Shown here one piece after another: positions 48,049 through 59,349 of a stretch of DNA of 64,000 bases. The stretch's first letter is position 1. Every line of letters starts with the position of its first letter. The position numbers were made by a program, and so were the translations under genes. The stretch comes from Toxorhynchites rutilus septentrionalis (Eukaryota > Arthropoda > Insecta > Diptera > Culicidae). The stretch spans positions 230,343,882 through 230,407,881 of the forward strand of contig NC_073746.1 of the NCBI RefSeq assembly GCF_029784135.1. The letters are read 5' to 3'. The notes below the pieces were generated by a model. The model had not been told where the DNA came from. It ran no database searches and saw only the letters and a list, made by a program, of their open reading frames with translations.

Positions 48049-51000
48049 ATGGAGCTACGTTCACGAAGAATACTCAGAATGCGATCGCCCGAGGAGGGTC
48101 CCCGAACTGGAGCTGGTCCTGGAACGGGCGTAAGAGCGAGCGGCCAGCGGCTGGAGGGCGATGTGCAAGAGCGGGCCACCAGCCGGGTTCAACCCGAAGA
48201 GCTACCGCCACACGGAAACAGCAGCCATCGACATCACCAACGAAACGCTGCGCCTACGAGGCGTGTTGCGACTGTCAGACGACAGTCGTCCACACTTGTG
48301 GGTACTACTAGGCGACGGATCATGTGGACACATGAAATGAATGAATTCGTGATCCGCGCCTATTACATCTGCACTGCTTTGGAGACGGACATGAGCGGTC
48401 GCCCTCGAATACTCGCAATGTTCGAGGAAGCGTATCCAGAGTTCGTCGGGAGGCTTGACCAAAACGCGATGAACGCGAGGCGTAGAGCGATTGTACGCAA
48501 CAATATGCTCTCCCAAACGCAAGTCGACGAGATCAAGCAGCAGGTGCAGAGAGAACTAAGCTCCAGAACAAGCAGAGCAAGCGATGTGTCGAGACGAAGT
48601 TCAGTACGGCTGAGCAATTCATTCGCGAGTGGGGCACGCGAATCAGCACCAGTGGAGGCCACAGTACAACAACCCCCTGAGCCGGAAGATCCACAGCCAG
48701 ATCAACAACTACTACGCGATCTGGTCTTCCATTACGACGAGGCGATCTCACAGTTCCGCGACACGGACCCTTTGTCGCGCCCCAGGATCCCGAAGTTGCA
48801 GCATTCCTGCAGGCTGACAAGTGCAGTAAAGCTCATGAACGAGCACGTTCTTCCGCTGCACTTGGTTGATGCTGAGAACATGGAGGAGCTGCAACTGAAA
48901 GTTTACTGTGCTGCTGTGGCGACCGCCAAAAGTTTAGGATACCGTATTAGGCCAAGAGGCGGACTGCTCCAACATCTCCGTGAAAGGCGTGAGCCTCCAT
49001 GGCGAAGGAGATTGGAGCAACGGATCCTAAACAAGCGCGCCGCAATTGGAAGACTGATGGCGTACAAAAGAGGCAGCAGATCGGCGAAATTATGTCGCCA
49101 AGTTGCTGTGATCGTGCGGCCTATTGAACTTCGCCAGCTGGGAGCTCACCAGCTGACGGAAAAACTCGACACACTGGTACAGCAATTGAGCGTCCTAACT
49201 AAACGGCTGAAACGTTACTCTGACTCTGCAAAGCGCCAGGAACAAAATCGGATGTTCAGAGATAACGAAAAAGCGTTCTACGACCACATTAGCGACGAGA
49301 AGCCCGACTACCGCGAAGGTTTGCCAGATATTAGCGATGTGACGAACTTCTGGGCTGGTATTTGGGAGACCCCAGTAGAACATCGCGACGGGCAAATGTG
49401 GTTAAGACGGGAGGAGGAGAGTTGTGGTGAAATTGGAGAGATGCCAGCTATCATCGTCGGAGAGAACGATGTCCGCGAAGCCTCGCGGTACCTGAGGAAC
49501 TGGGCAGCACCGGGCCCCGATGGTGTCCAGAACTTTTGGCACAAGAAGCTGACCGTCGCACATCCAAAGATAGCTGAGTGCTTCAACAAGGTGCTACGTG
49601 ACCCACACAACCTTCCTGAATTCGCCACCCGTGGCGTCACCGTGGCGAAAGACAGCAACACATTGAACCCATCAAAGTACAGACCGATAACGTGCCTATC
49701 GAGTCTGTACAAAATACTGAGCAGCATAATTACCGCCAAAGTTTCTGCTCACTGCGAACAGCATCACATCATCGCAGAAGAGCAGAAAGGATGCAGGAAA
49801 AATACGCATGGCTGCAAAGACCAGGCCATCATCGACGCAGCCATAGTCGGCCAGGCGGTATATAACCAGCGGAACCTAAGTATGGCCTACATCGATTACA
49901 GGAAGGCTTATGACTCCATACCTCACTCGTTTCTCGTCCGGGTATTGGAGCTCTACAAAATTGATCCCGTCGTCGTTAGGTTCCTGCAGCATGCGATGAG
50001 GCAGTGGAGTACGTCTCTGCACCTCAGTGATGGGGAAAATGTGTTGCAGTCTAGAACGCTGCAGATAAAGAGGGGGATATTCCAAGGCGACTCTTTCAGC
50101 CCGCTTTGGTTTTGTCTGGCACTGAACCCCCTCAGTAGGACGCTCAATAGAAACGGTCATGGCTATAAAATAAGGTATGGCGACGGCGCCCACGAAGAAG
50201 TGACCCATACCTTTTACATGGACGATCTCAAGGTCTACGCTGATTCACGTCAGCGTCTAGGTGTAGCTATCCGGGTTGTCGAAGACATAAGCAGGGACAT
50301 CTGTATGGAGTTCGGCCTCGACAAGTGTCGCTGTGTCCACCTGCTGAAAGGACAACTTACCGAATCCGGAGGCTACGAGGTCTATGACGGCGAGTTTAAC
50401 AGAGACATGGTTCGTGGCGAATCCTATAAATATCTTGGATTCCGACAGCTCACCGGGATTCGCCACTCCGACATCAAGACGGAGCTGCGAGACAAGTTCT
50501 TGAGTCGAGTGAACTGTGTCCTGAGGACTTTCCTCAACGCGGGGAACAAGGTACGCGCGATCAACACATTCGCGGTTCCCCTGCTGACCTTCAGTTTTGG
50601 TGTAGTCAAATGGAGCAAAACTAACCTAGAGGACCTTGAGAGGAGGATGAGGAAAGCATTCAAAGAGGCCGGAATGCACCATCCTCAATCGGCACTGGAG
50701 AGAGTTTCACTACCACGCAAAGAAGGGGGACTTGGAATCGTCGACATTTCTGCACTGTGTGTTGCCCAGGTACGACAACTGCGCGAGTACTTCGCAGAAC
50801 GCGCCAACCAAAACGCGCTATACCGGGCTGTCTGCGCCGCCGACAGAGGATACAGCGCTCTGCACTTGGCGCAAGCGGAGTACCAACTCAACTGCAATCT
50901 GCAGACAGTGGAGGAGAAGATTGCAGCTTGGAAGCAGAAGGCAGTGCATGGTGCCCACCCCCATCAACTGGACCGGCCACACGTCGACAAGGCCGCATCT

Positions 51001-51705
51001 AATCTGTGGCTAACGCGTGGTGAACTCTCTTCAGTAGTAGAAGCCGACATGATAGCCATCCAGGACAGGATAATGCCGACGAGAAACTGCAGGCGGTACG
51101 TCTGGCATCAAGACGTTGATGACATTTGCCGGATGTGCCATCAACCAGGTGAAAACATAGAGCACATTATGGGAGGCTGTCCCGTTTTGGCCAACGCAGC
51201 CTACACCGAGCGCCACAACAACGTGGCCCGTATTGTTCATCGACAACTGGCGCTCCAATGTGCTCTACTGGAAGACAACGTACCAAACTACCGGTACCTG
51301 CCTGCACCTGTCCTGGAAAATGACCGTTTCAAGCTGTACTGGGATCGTACTGTTCTGACCGACCTCTCGATCCACCACAACCGCCCAGATATAATGGTTT
51401 ACGACAAGAGCGACCGCAAAGTCACCATCATCGATGTCGCTATTCCACTGAACCAGAATCTGGAGGAGACCCACGGTCGCAAAATCTGCAAGTACCGACC
51501 ATTGGCCGTGGAGCTCAAGGAACTGTGGGGGCTAAGGGAGGTCCCAAGAATTGTTCCAGTCGTTCTCTCTGGAACTGGAATTATCCCGAAGACACTTCTG
51601 GAAGCGCTAAAGGTGTTGAACATCGAGAAGGAATTGGCCGGCATCCAAAAGTCGGTCATCCTTAGCACCTGCGCGATTGTCCGACAATTCCTCGGTCAGG
51701 ACTAA
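48049..51705 (+). CDS. R4/Dong-like LINE polyprotein, intact single ORF
   Basis: 1218 codons without a break. Near residue 91 is a Myb/SANT-like start (MWTHEMNEFVIRAYYICTAL), typical of site-specific LINEs. RT motifs: WAAPGPDGVQNFW (~484), YRPITCLSSLYKIL, EEQKGCRKNTHGCKDQ, MAYIDYRKAYDSIPHSFL, KRGIFQGDSFSPLWFCLALN, FYMDDLKVYAD (catalytic YMDD near 721). A CRMCHQPGENIEHIMGGC zinc knuckle sits at ~1026, followed by a restriction-like endonuclease: RPDIMVYDKS...VTIIDVAIP (~1112-1130), the PD-(D/E)xK signature. There is no APE endonuclease or RNase H. This layout fits the R2/R4 superfamily; R4/Dong is my best guess from the QKGC...GCKDQ form. GC and codon use differ clearly from neighbours, suggesting recent arrival. 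Confidence 0.9.
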   Translation: MELRSRRILRMRSPEEGPRTGAGPGTGVRASGQRLEGDVQERATSRVQPEELPPHGNSSHRHHQRNAAPTRRVATVRRQSSTLVGTTRRRIMWTHEMNEFVIRAYYICTALETDMSGRPRILAMFEEAYPEFVGRLDQNAMNARRRAIVRNNMLSQTQVDEIKQQVQRELSSRTSRASDVSRRSSVRLSNSFASGARESAPVEATVQQPPEPEDPQPDQQLLRDLVFHYDEAISQFRDTDPLSRPRIPKLQHSCRLTSAVKLMNEHVLPLHLVDAENMEELQLKVYCAAVATAKSLGYRIRPRGGLLQHLRERREPPWRRRLEQRILNKRAAIGRLMAYKRGSRSAKLCRQVAVIVRPIELRQLGAHQLTEKLDTLVQQLSVLTKRLKRYSDSAKRQEQNRMFRDNEKAFYDHISDEKPDYREGLPDISDVTNFWAGIWETPVEHRDGQMWLRREEESCGEIGEMPAIIVGENDVREASRYLRNWAAPGPDGVQNFWHKKLTVAHPKIAECFNKVLRDPHNLPEFATRGVTVAKDSNTLNPSKYRPITCLSSLYKILSSIITAKVSAHCEQHHIIAEEQKGCRKNTHGCKDQAIIDAAIVGQAVYNQRNLSMAYIDYRKAYDSIPHSFLVRVLELYKIDPVVVRFLQHAMRQWSTSLHLSDGENVLQSRTLQIKRGIFQGDSFSPLWFCLALNPLSRTLNRNGHGYKIRYGDGAHEEVTHTFYMDDLKVYADSRQRLGVAIRVVEDISRDICMEFGLDKCRCVHLLKGQLTESGGYEVYDGEFNRDMVRGESYKYLGFRQLTGIRHSDIKTELRDKFLSRVNCVLRTFLNAGNKVRAINTFAVPLLTFSFGVVKWSKTNLEDLERRMRKAFKEAGMHHPQSALERVSLPRKEGGLGIVDISALCVAQVRQLREYFAERANQNALYRAVCAADRGYSALHLAQAEYQLNCNLQTVEEKIAAWKQKAVHGAHPHQLDRPHVDKAASNLWLTRGELSSVVEADMIAIQDRIMPTRNCRRYVWHQDVDDICRMCHQPGENIEHIMGGCPVLANAAYTERHNNVARIVHRQLALQCALLEDNVPNYRYLPAPVLENDRFKLYWDRTVLTDLSIHHNRPDIMVYDKSDRKVTIIDVAIPLNQNLEETHGRKICKYRPLAVELKELWGLREVPRIVPVVLSGTGIIPKTLLEALKVLNIEKELAGIQKSVILSTCAIVRQFLGQD

Positions 51706-51950
51706 AACAGCACGAGCATGCAGATACGTGCATTCCGCAGAGCCTAGTCCCCCTTTGGCATTCAGAAGCCCGGGGGCAGGTGAAAATTCTGGCTAGGTTC
51801 GCCTAGTTAAGAAGTGAGATAAGTCTGCCAAAAAACAAAAAAAAAATTAGTTAGATCTGTAGTTAGATATCACAAACCAAACACACCCACACACACACTT
51901 AGACACACACTCATAACAAAATACACAGATTTTGATTTTTTGTAAAAAAA
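51706..51950 (+). other. 3' UTR of the R4/Dong-like LINE
   Basis: Follows the TAA stop. Contains CCCCCTTTGGCATTCAGAAG and ends in A-rich, CACACA-rich sequence near 51.95 kb. The exact 3' end is uncertain. Confidence 0.45.
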
Positions 51951-52253
51951 AAGGCTCTTTTCCGACATACGAATTCAAATTTTGCGTGGATGGCACACAA
52001 GTCAATTAACATCTTTTAATTACCATATAATTCACTTTCAGCTTCCTGGGCTAGACATCATTTCTCATTTTATTTTCTTTCAGCGTGTTTGATATAATTA
52101 TTTCTTATTTCTACTACCAGGTGACCAAATATGCCTCCCATTACTAACGTACTTCTCTTCCAGCATATGTTATACAATTATTACACTATATACATGATTT
52201 ACCGGAAACGAGAGCAGAGGAAGCATGCGCGAAATTTGATTTTAAAAAACCCA

Positions 52254-52329
52254 AGGCCTTTCTCAAGGCTAGAGGCGAATGAACTGAAAAGTTTAAAGCC
52301 TCTTTAATTCAACATCATCATCATCATCT
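52254..52329 (+). mobile_element. Unnamed SINE-like retroposon, 5'-truncated copy
   Basis: GGCCTTTCTCAAGGCTAGAG, GCGAATGAACTGAAAAGTTT, AAAGCCTCT, then a (CAT)n tail. Same 3' half as the full copy at 38.1 kb; the tail repeat differs (CAT instead of CCTT). Confidence 0.75.
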
Positions 52330-53377
52330 ATGTCAATTTCGAAAAAGGCTACCGGAATAGCCTTCGAGGTAAATTTCCAATGCATTGACATGAAATAAAT
52401 TGCGATATACGATTGTTTTGCGAGGGCAAGAATGAATCATCAATCAATTATCGTCAACTGATTCTACAATGAAAAAATCATTTCAGAGATTATTCTACTA
52501 AGCAGTTGTTTCTAAAATTCCACAGCATTATAGAATAATATCCGAAGGTATAAACAAGCGACTTATATAAAATAACAGCGTAGTTCTAAGTCAACAATGC
52601 GGTCGTATCTTGTACACAACCTCCTATAATTTTTTTTTTCCAAAATATTTTTTTTTTCAAGGCTCATATGGCGTTAGCCTCACGGGGCCGGGAGTTCAAT
52701 ACTTGCCGTGTCCGTGTTTGTTGTTTGGAATATTTCATAGATGCGAGTGGAACTCAATACAAGGCGTAGTAAAAAAATCTATTATTTACTAATATATTGC
52801 AAACGAAATTTATATCTCACGTTGCATGAGTGCGGTCGCGTTATAGAATTTGCTGCTCGTAGACCGAATTGACATTTGCGAGTTACTAACGATTACTCAG
52901 ATTAAAATGGGGATCGGTGAAGAAAGGTGAATAACTTACGGTAACATCAAGCGAAAACAGTCGTGATCAAAATACGATGAGTTGGTGAAAATTGTGACCA
53001 AGCAGTACTAATGTATTGGCAACAGTTGGAGCGTCTGAAGGAAGCCATCGCACAAAATCTGACAACACAAACACATATTTCAAGCTTTTGCCTAAAAAAG
53101 GTGTTGTTTAATTTTTTTCCGAAGAGTTTACTAAAATACGCTTAATAAATCGTTAATTGGTAGAGCGGCTCAAAAGTTCCAAAACATCCAATCTATCAAA
53201 CTACCCTAATTATGAATTATGAATCCTAAAGCGAAAAAAAAAATTTTTTTAAAAAGGATGTACGGAATGTTCGAGGTTTGAGGAAAATCACAGTAAAATT
53301 TAGTAGATTCTTTTTTATGAAAATGTTGATATTGTTAATATAGAGGATACTTCGTGTGATCGTTTTTTTTTATTCTA
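52330..53377. other. No recognised gene
   Basis: The segment at ~52.66-52.71 kb (GCTCATATGGCGTTAGCC...CGGGAGTTCAATACTTGCC) is faintly tRNA-like, but arms do not pair; otherwise nothing is recognised. Confidence 0.45.
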
Positions 53378-54412
53378 GCTGACCCGGCAAACTTCGTCCC
53401 GCCTAAAATTTGTTTTTTGTTATCAATACCTTCAAACATTCACGTTTTCTTACTATGAGCAAGTTCATGGGTCCAATCGCAGAACTGTTCATTGATTGAT
53501 CTTCTAATCGACCCCATTGAATTTACCTTTTACTGTAAAATTCCTAGTATTTCTACCAAAACTCATCATTATAATATCAGATTATTTTCAGACAAAATTC
53601 TCGTTCAAGATTTTTCAACCACTTGCAAATAACATGTTTCTCCGTTCCATTCCAGAGGAGGGAGGGGTGTCATACTATCATAAAAACATTTTTTGTACCC
53701 AAAAACCCTCACATCCCAAATTTGGCTTCATTCGCTTGATAAGTTCTCGAGTTATGCAGAAGTTTGTGTTTGTGTGCCCCCTGTAATTTGTGTTTCATTC
53801 ATATAGCAGCTCCCCCTTAGAGAGGGGGGAAGAGTATCTAACCACCATAGAATCATTTATTGCACCCTAAAACCACCATATGCCTAATTCGGTTTAATTT
53901 GCTTGATTAATTATTTTCGTGTAATGCAGAAATTTGTGTTTTATTTGTATGACAGCCCCCTAAGAGAGGGGGAGGAGTATCTAACCACCGTAAACACATT
54001 TATTGCACCCTAAAACCACCACATTCCAAATTTTGTTTCATTTGCTTGATTAATTCTCGAGTAATGCAGAATTTGTGTTTCATTCGTATGGGAGACCCCC
54101 CCCTTAGAGAGGGGAGTGGAGAGTCTAACCACCATAGAAACATTTATTGCACACTATAACCTCCATATGCCAAATTTCGTTTCATTTGCTTGATCAATTG
54201 CCGAGTAATGTAGAAATTTGTGTTTACTTTGTATGGCAGACCCCTCTTAGAGAGGGGGGAGGGGTCTCAAACTATCACGAAAACATTCCCCGGCCCTAAA
54301 AATCCCTACATACTAATTTTCATGTTAATCGGTTCAGTAGTTTCTGAGTCCATAAGAATCAGACAGACAGATAGACATACAGAAATCCATTTTAATATAT
54401 ACATAAATTTTT
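53378..54412 (-). repeat. Minisatellite-bearing dispersed repeat, block C (inverted)
   Basis: Begins AGCTGACCCGGCAAACTTCG TCCCGCC, the mirror of the end of block B. Then come the shared tail, five ~120-bp units (TGCAGAAATTTGTGTTT, AATTTxGTTTCATTTGCTTG, CCCTCTCTAAGGG-type), and a far end TCGGTTCAGTAGTTTCTGAG followed by CAGACAGACAGAxAGAC and AAATCCATTTTAATATATA. This copy gives both element ends. Confidence 0.87.
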
Positions 54413-56130
54413 GAGACCTTCAGCCTTCTGGGCTGGTTCGTCTCAGAAATCGTGTGATCGTGTTCTCTACGACAATCTCTTGCTGATAGCAATGAATTTC
54501 AAATGCAATTAACTATGTGCATTTTTTATTGTGTGAGTAAGATATGAACAGTATTAGCTTAAAAGGATAAAACTATAGCTAATATCAATTTTCCCATCCA
54601 TATGATAATAATGCAATAAGGATGAGTCTATAAGAAAACGCAGAATGAAGAATGTCAATTCGATCCACCTTATGAATATGTAAAATCCATATCACATCCT
54701 CCGAAACCTCACAATTGATCAGGCTGAAATTTCGTTTCATTAATGTTATCACATCGTTCTAACCATTTGAAGATATCATAAAAGCCAAACGACAAACTCC
54801 CACTGAGCACCTAATCTAAACAACCGACAGGAACATATTTGTCATCGACCGTTATCAGGTTTAAGCGTTGGCGTTAGAACCATTGATTCCAACAACAAAC
54901 GACCTCCATTCACGATGAATTATTGATGAGAGAGAAAGCATATTAAACAATCGTAAGACTTCCTGCAGAGAAGCAGAGAACATTTCGTCGTGTAACACAG
55001 ACATCTCCTTCGGAAGAAGGTATTCGAATTTCGAATGTTGATATCAATTCTGGGCTTTTCGCACTGAAAATGCAAAGCAAATTGTCTATTGCGGTCGAGA
55101 CGTTACCAATAGTGGGATAGCTTTTTTTTCTTCTGACTAAGGTCACAGTATCCATGTTACAAGGTAAAAAAGCACAATTTCTGCATCGTGTGCTGGTTTT
55201 CTTGAATGACAGGATTCAATAAGATGATAAGAGGGACAAAAGCTGCAACGAAGATGATTAAACTGCAACTGCGAAGAAATCAGGAGTAGAAGATTGAAAT
55301 ATAAATCATGATATTGCAGGACGAATAAAAAGCAACATATCAGAGGAGAAGTTCTTCTAGGAACGTTAGTGCCATTGAAGAAGAAGAAGATATCAGAGGT
55401 ACAGATATTGTAATTCAAGTGGACAGATTGGATGTTATGAAACCCGATAAGAAGCGCTGTAATTGAATGGTGTGAAAACCACATAGGAAAATTATTCGGT
55501 TCACAGGGAACTTCGTCGATACCTATCGATACACAGGGGTTATTCGTCACGATCTATAAATTTGTACTTGTGATTTGTTGAACATCTCAGAATCATGGCT
55601 TTTACATCCGAAAATAGTCGTCCATGCAATTCATTTTTCACTTTCGACAAGAAAAAAATTATTTGGTGCTGAATCACTGAAGACTGATAATGACTGTGCG
55701 ACGAATAAAATCGTGATTTGAAAAAAATATTTTGATGCCAAATATCTTCAAATTGCACGAAACGTCGAGATGTCATCTCGAACATTTTTTTTGTCAAAAC
55801 TCGACTCTCTGAGACTTTTGTCGTTTTTCCAAAATACATAGTAAAACGTATGGTTTATGGTGTCAACGGAAACGGTTTTTGTACGGCAGTTTGGCCCGGA
55901 CAGATGTTTACAGTTGACTAAATACACAACATACATTTCGTTTATAAACACAGACACTAATACATACACACTGTAAACTTAGTGATATTGAAAATTGTCG
56001 CAATAGAGAATGGTATATATGAGAAAATAGAAGCAATAACGCGTCGTTTCAGGGAAAGGTCGCTATAGAAAAATGTCGTAATAAAGAAAAGAGTGTATGC
56101 GATTTTGTCGCTATAAATATTGTCGCTATA
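54413..56130. other. No recognised gene; a degenerate TATAGCGACA cluster at the end
   Basis: ORFs of 70-135 codons on the minus strand (54.9-56.2 kb) show no family signature. Between 55.99 and 56.13 kb the minus strand repeats (C/T)TATAGCGACA about five times in degenerate form. Confidence 0.4.
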
Positions 56131-56141
56131 GAGAGCTGTAA

Positions 56142-56665
56142 GGGATCTTCGTAGCATAATTTGTTGCGTGTCCGCTACTAAGCGAACGATCATGAGCTCA
56201 TAACTCAGGGCCCCTCAACTGACCATTTTAGTGTGTTATTCTAGCTACTATGTCCACGCAACAATCATCATGTGTCGGTAATCCTAGTCGCTTATCGCTC
56301 ACATTTTCGGTCTGCTGTATCGGTAATTGGCACTATTAATAATGCAACAAAGGAAGCCTCATATCAACAGTCTCGCTGTGAACAGCCCAACTGTGAACAT
56401 TCGAACAATAGCAATATTCTTACGCCGAAAAAAAGGCGACATGTGTTGTGCATCGATAGAATAGGATTTGCCTAAACTGCTACTGTGTTATAGACAAAAC
56501 AAATATTTATCGATAGATAGCGATACTCTTACGCCTCAAAATGGTAACAGTGTAATATACAACAAAAGTTATCTTAAGATAAAAAATGTACACGAATGAA
56601 TTCGGCTCTGTTACAGCTGAATTGCTAAATGAGCCTAATAAAATAAACTGTTGGGATAAAAAAAA
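56142..56665 (+). mobile_element. LINE 3'-end insertion with target duplication
   Basis: Flanked by GAGAGCTGTAA (56131-56141 and 56666-56676). The 3' end (TTCGGCTCTGTTACAGCTGA, ATGAGCCTAATAAAATAAAC, then an A run) is the same design as the ends of the I-type LINEs at 16.38 and 32.48 kb (GGCTCC...GAGCC...AATAAA-like). It carries only the last bit of coding sequence and the UTR. Confidence 0.72.
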
Positions 56666-56676
56666 GAGAGCTGTAA

Positions 56677-58083
56677 CAAGCATATAACTTTTATGTTTTA
56701 TACTCGCGTCTGGTGCTAAAGTGGAGCCTAAATTAATATTTCTCTTCACATTTCCCTTCTGATTTGCTTCTGTGCATCAGTGCGAGCTCTGCATTGAGCT
56801 TACTTTGTGCGTATTCTGAGGCTGGATATACCAACAGTTGTCAATTTGAATAACTTATCGAATATCCAAGTAGCAGTTTTATGTATCTCTTAGCAAAATT
56901 ACATCTCCAACGCTCCTGGAAACATAATTCCCAAAAAAATAGTACACAAATTATACTATGCAGTACCTTCCACAGAACAGCGGCAGAAAATCCGAAATTG
57001 ATTGTGTCGGCGGCAATTACAATTGGTCGAATTTTCAACTCAATTTTCATCCGAAGAACGAAGCTCTCACTTCTGAAAAATTTCTTCTTCCCATCCAGCT
57101 TGTAATGTGTTGTCATTCGACACCACTTTAAACCCGCAAGCTATGCAGAAATGCACGGAAATTGAATGATCGATCGGAAAACTATCAACTATCAATAAGC
57201 CCGAAAACACTACTATTTTTAAACAATCTTTCCTGACAAACAAATCATGAAAATCAATTTGCTTTTCATTATTCCGGATATTTTAGGATGCATTAAACTG
57301 TTGCGTTGATGTGAATTGAAATAAATCTTTAGTTAAAGGTTCAGTGGTCCTGAAAATCACCATGGTTTTAGGGAGTGGGTTCGTTCTTCCGAGAACAAGC
57401 TTGTCATATAAATGTGTGTCCTTATTTTCAAAGCATGTGATGCGTCTCCTCTTTTAGACACACTGAATGCAGCCACGGTTGATTCGGAATCTATACCACC
57501 ACCACCATTACACCACTGTGTGCTGGATCGATAACACGAAAGCGGTGGGTGACGGTTGTTCCTGGATGCCAGAAGAATTGAAACTCGTTTACTGCTGCTA
57601 CTGCTACCACTGCTGACGATATGGGTTCTGCTGCTATGCTGCTATATCGCTCCATATGGTGTGAGCTGCTTCCCGGTTAGAAAATAAATTATCAGTTCAG
57701 AGCGGAACAGTGATATAGCTGGCTGTAGAATCAAACAGGGTGGGGCTTGCAACACAATGTTTCGTTTTTATTGAGAAAAACCATTGTATAGCACATATAA
57801 CGACATTAGGAAATAAAAGGATAGCAGACAACAGCTCGCTGGCTTGTGCGTGTGTTGGCTTCGTATTCTCATTTTCCATGTTTTCATATTCCCCTTAGAT
57901 AGAATGATATGTACGTTCACAGTAGTATTGATGTACTCAAATCGTGTTCCGTTGTTAGTCGATACGATTCGAGGGCGCTAATTGAGCCAATCAAAATGTG
58001 TAATTGGACACGCTTGAATAATGCATGATATTTTAAAATTATTGAATTGTTTATTCAAAAAAAAACAGGAAGTGGGTTATATC
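56677..58083. other. No recognised gene
   Basis: Contains CCACCACCACCATTACACCA and a CTGCTACTGCTACC run (57.49-57.65 kb), low-complexity trinucleotide-like sequence. No family is recognised. Confidence 0.45.
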
Positions 58084-58960
58084 TATGGTATAACCGCAAG
58101 GGTGACGTAGGACTATCGTTGATTTAGAGATCATTTGTTTGAAGTTGAATCTAAATCCATCCTGAATGAATGAATAAATAAATATTTGGGTGACTTCAAA
58201 CGAGAGTGTTACGTTGGAGCATCAAGGTTTTATGCATCCAATATTGGATACAAAAAACCTTGTTCTGAAGAATAATCTTCAGAAGCTTTCCTGCTAACTG
58301 CACTTGATTGACAAATCACAAAACCAAATGTATGTGGTCGCAGTATTATATGGATCTTCTTCTTGAATGGCGTTAACGTTCCCTGTGGAACTTTTGCCGT
58401 CTCAACGTATTCATTAACTAGCGTCGTTCATTAATACTTGGTTGAGATTTCTATGCCGAATAACACGCCTTGAATGTACTCTAAAGTGGCAAGCTCTAGA
58501 ATACGCGTGACCACAGTGCAAGCCGGAAGAATTTTCTTTGACGAAAAATCCCCCAACCAGAACGGGAATCGAACCCGAACACCCGGCATGATAGTGTGGG
58601 ACGCTAACCACTCGGCCACGGCTGCACATATTATATGGATAGAAAACATTAAAATAAACTCGCTTGAATGTAATTTTCAATTCCAAGGGGAACTGGCAGA
58701 TTATTTTTCAGCACCGATCATTTCTTTCCAGGTTTCCTCTCGATAACCAGCAAACGAAAAGAGTTGCGCACGTGTATGTGTGTGTATGGCGGCTGCTTCT
58801 ATGTCTTCCCGAGGAACCGTATTTCGATGCTGATACTCTCTTGGTCACGAGAGTATCAGCATCGGCTTTTCTGCGCTCCCTCACAGTTAAAACAAACTGA
58901 TTGCATTTCAGGTCAGTTCAGGCCAGGTAATGAATCCCTCGATCCCTCGCCGTTCAGCTC
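58084..58960 (+). repeat. GACGTAG/X-module repeat, copy 1
   Basis: Starts GGGTGACGTAGGACTATCGT TG, then GAATGAATAAATAAATATTT, ATGCATCCAATATTGGATAC, CTTCAGAAGCTTTCCTGCTA, ACCAAATGTATGTGGTCGCA, TAGAAAACATTAAAATAAAC, GGGGAACTGGCAGATTATTT TTCAGCA and GTGTATGGCGGCTGCTTC. The same order recurs at 59.35-59.60 and 62.44-62.96 kb. It is interrupted by a SINE at 58356-58628. Confidence 0.82.
58356..58628 (-). mobile_element. Feilai-like tRNA-derived SINE, complete
   Basis: Flanked by TATTATATGGAT (58344-58355, 58629-58640). The minus strand starts GCAGCCGTGGCCGAGTGGTT AGCGTC (A box TGGCCGAGTGG), has a B box GGGTTCGATTCCCG, then TCTGGTTGGGGGATTTTTCG, a ~180-nt body and a 3' end GCCATTCAAGAAGAAG. The head resembles a class II (Leu/Ser-like) tRNA. 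The name Feilai is recalled, not checked. Confidence 0.9.
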
Positions 58961-59152
58961 GTTCAGTAACGATGTTGTCTTGTCGATGTCCTCAGGCGTC
59001 GTGCACAAATTACGTAACGCTAAAAATCCGAATTCTGAACCACCTCTCCCCCCCCCCTTTCGTAACGCAATTTACTATCTCTAATAAGCAGAAAGTAACG
59101 CAACATCTACCCCCTCCCCCCTTTTCGCGTTACGTAATTTGTGCACGACGCC
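58928..59152 (-). mobile_element. Fragment of the unnamed SINE, entered by a MITE
   Basis: 58.928-58.99 kb (ATCCCTCGCCGTTCAGCTCG, AACGATGTTGTC, GATGTCC) is the reverse complement of the 5' part of the SINE at 38.13 kb. Beyond it sits the MITE at 58995-59152. Confidence 0.7.
58995..59152. mobile_element. MITE, GTCGTGCACAAATTACGTAACG family, copy 2
   Basis: Begins GGCGTCGTGCACAAATTACG and ends CGTAATTTGTGCACGACGCC, flanked by TCA (58992-58994, 59153-59155). A second internal inverted pair (CGTAACGCAA / AGTAACGCAAC) matches copy 1 at 27.78 kb. A 3-bp duplication points to the PIF/Harbinger type. Confidence 0.88.
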
Positions 59153-59349
59153 TCACGAAAAATGAATCGGTTTCACCACCACAATATCATTTCAGTATGC
59201 TTTTCGTGCGTGATTGAATCGAGAGAAGGTGTGGTTTACGATGGCAATTTGGAAGGCAAACTAGAGGAGAATGAACTCTCTGAGTATGAAAATTTCGGCG
59301 ACTGAGCAATAATCGATTGAAAATTATATAATTTTCGCGATACGAAACA

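Noticed and set aside
47937..48311. 124-codon ORF overlapping the R4/Dong-like start
   Set aside because: Different frame, no family signature, within GC-rich leader; the Myb-like and RT frame is the real one.
52660..52710. Faint tRNA-like segment
   Set aside because: A- and B-box words are weak and the arms do not pair; no flanking duplication was found.
58550..58628. tRNA gene (class II-like) on minus
   Set aside because: It continues into a SINE body with a fixed 3' end and is framed by a 12-bp target duplication; arms are imperfect.
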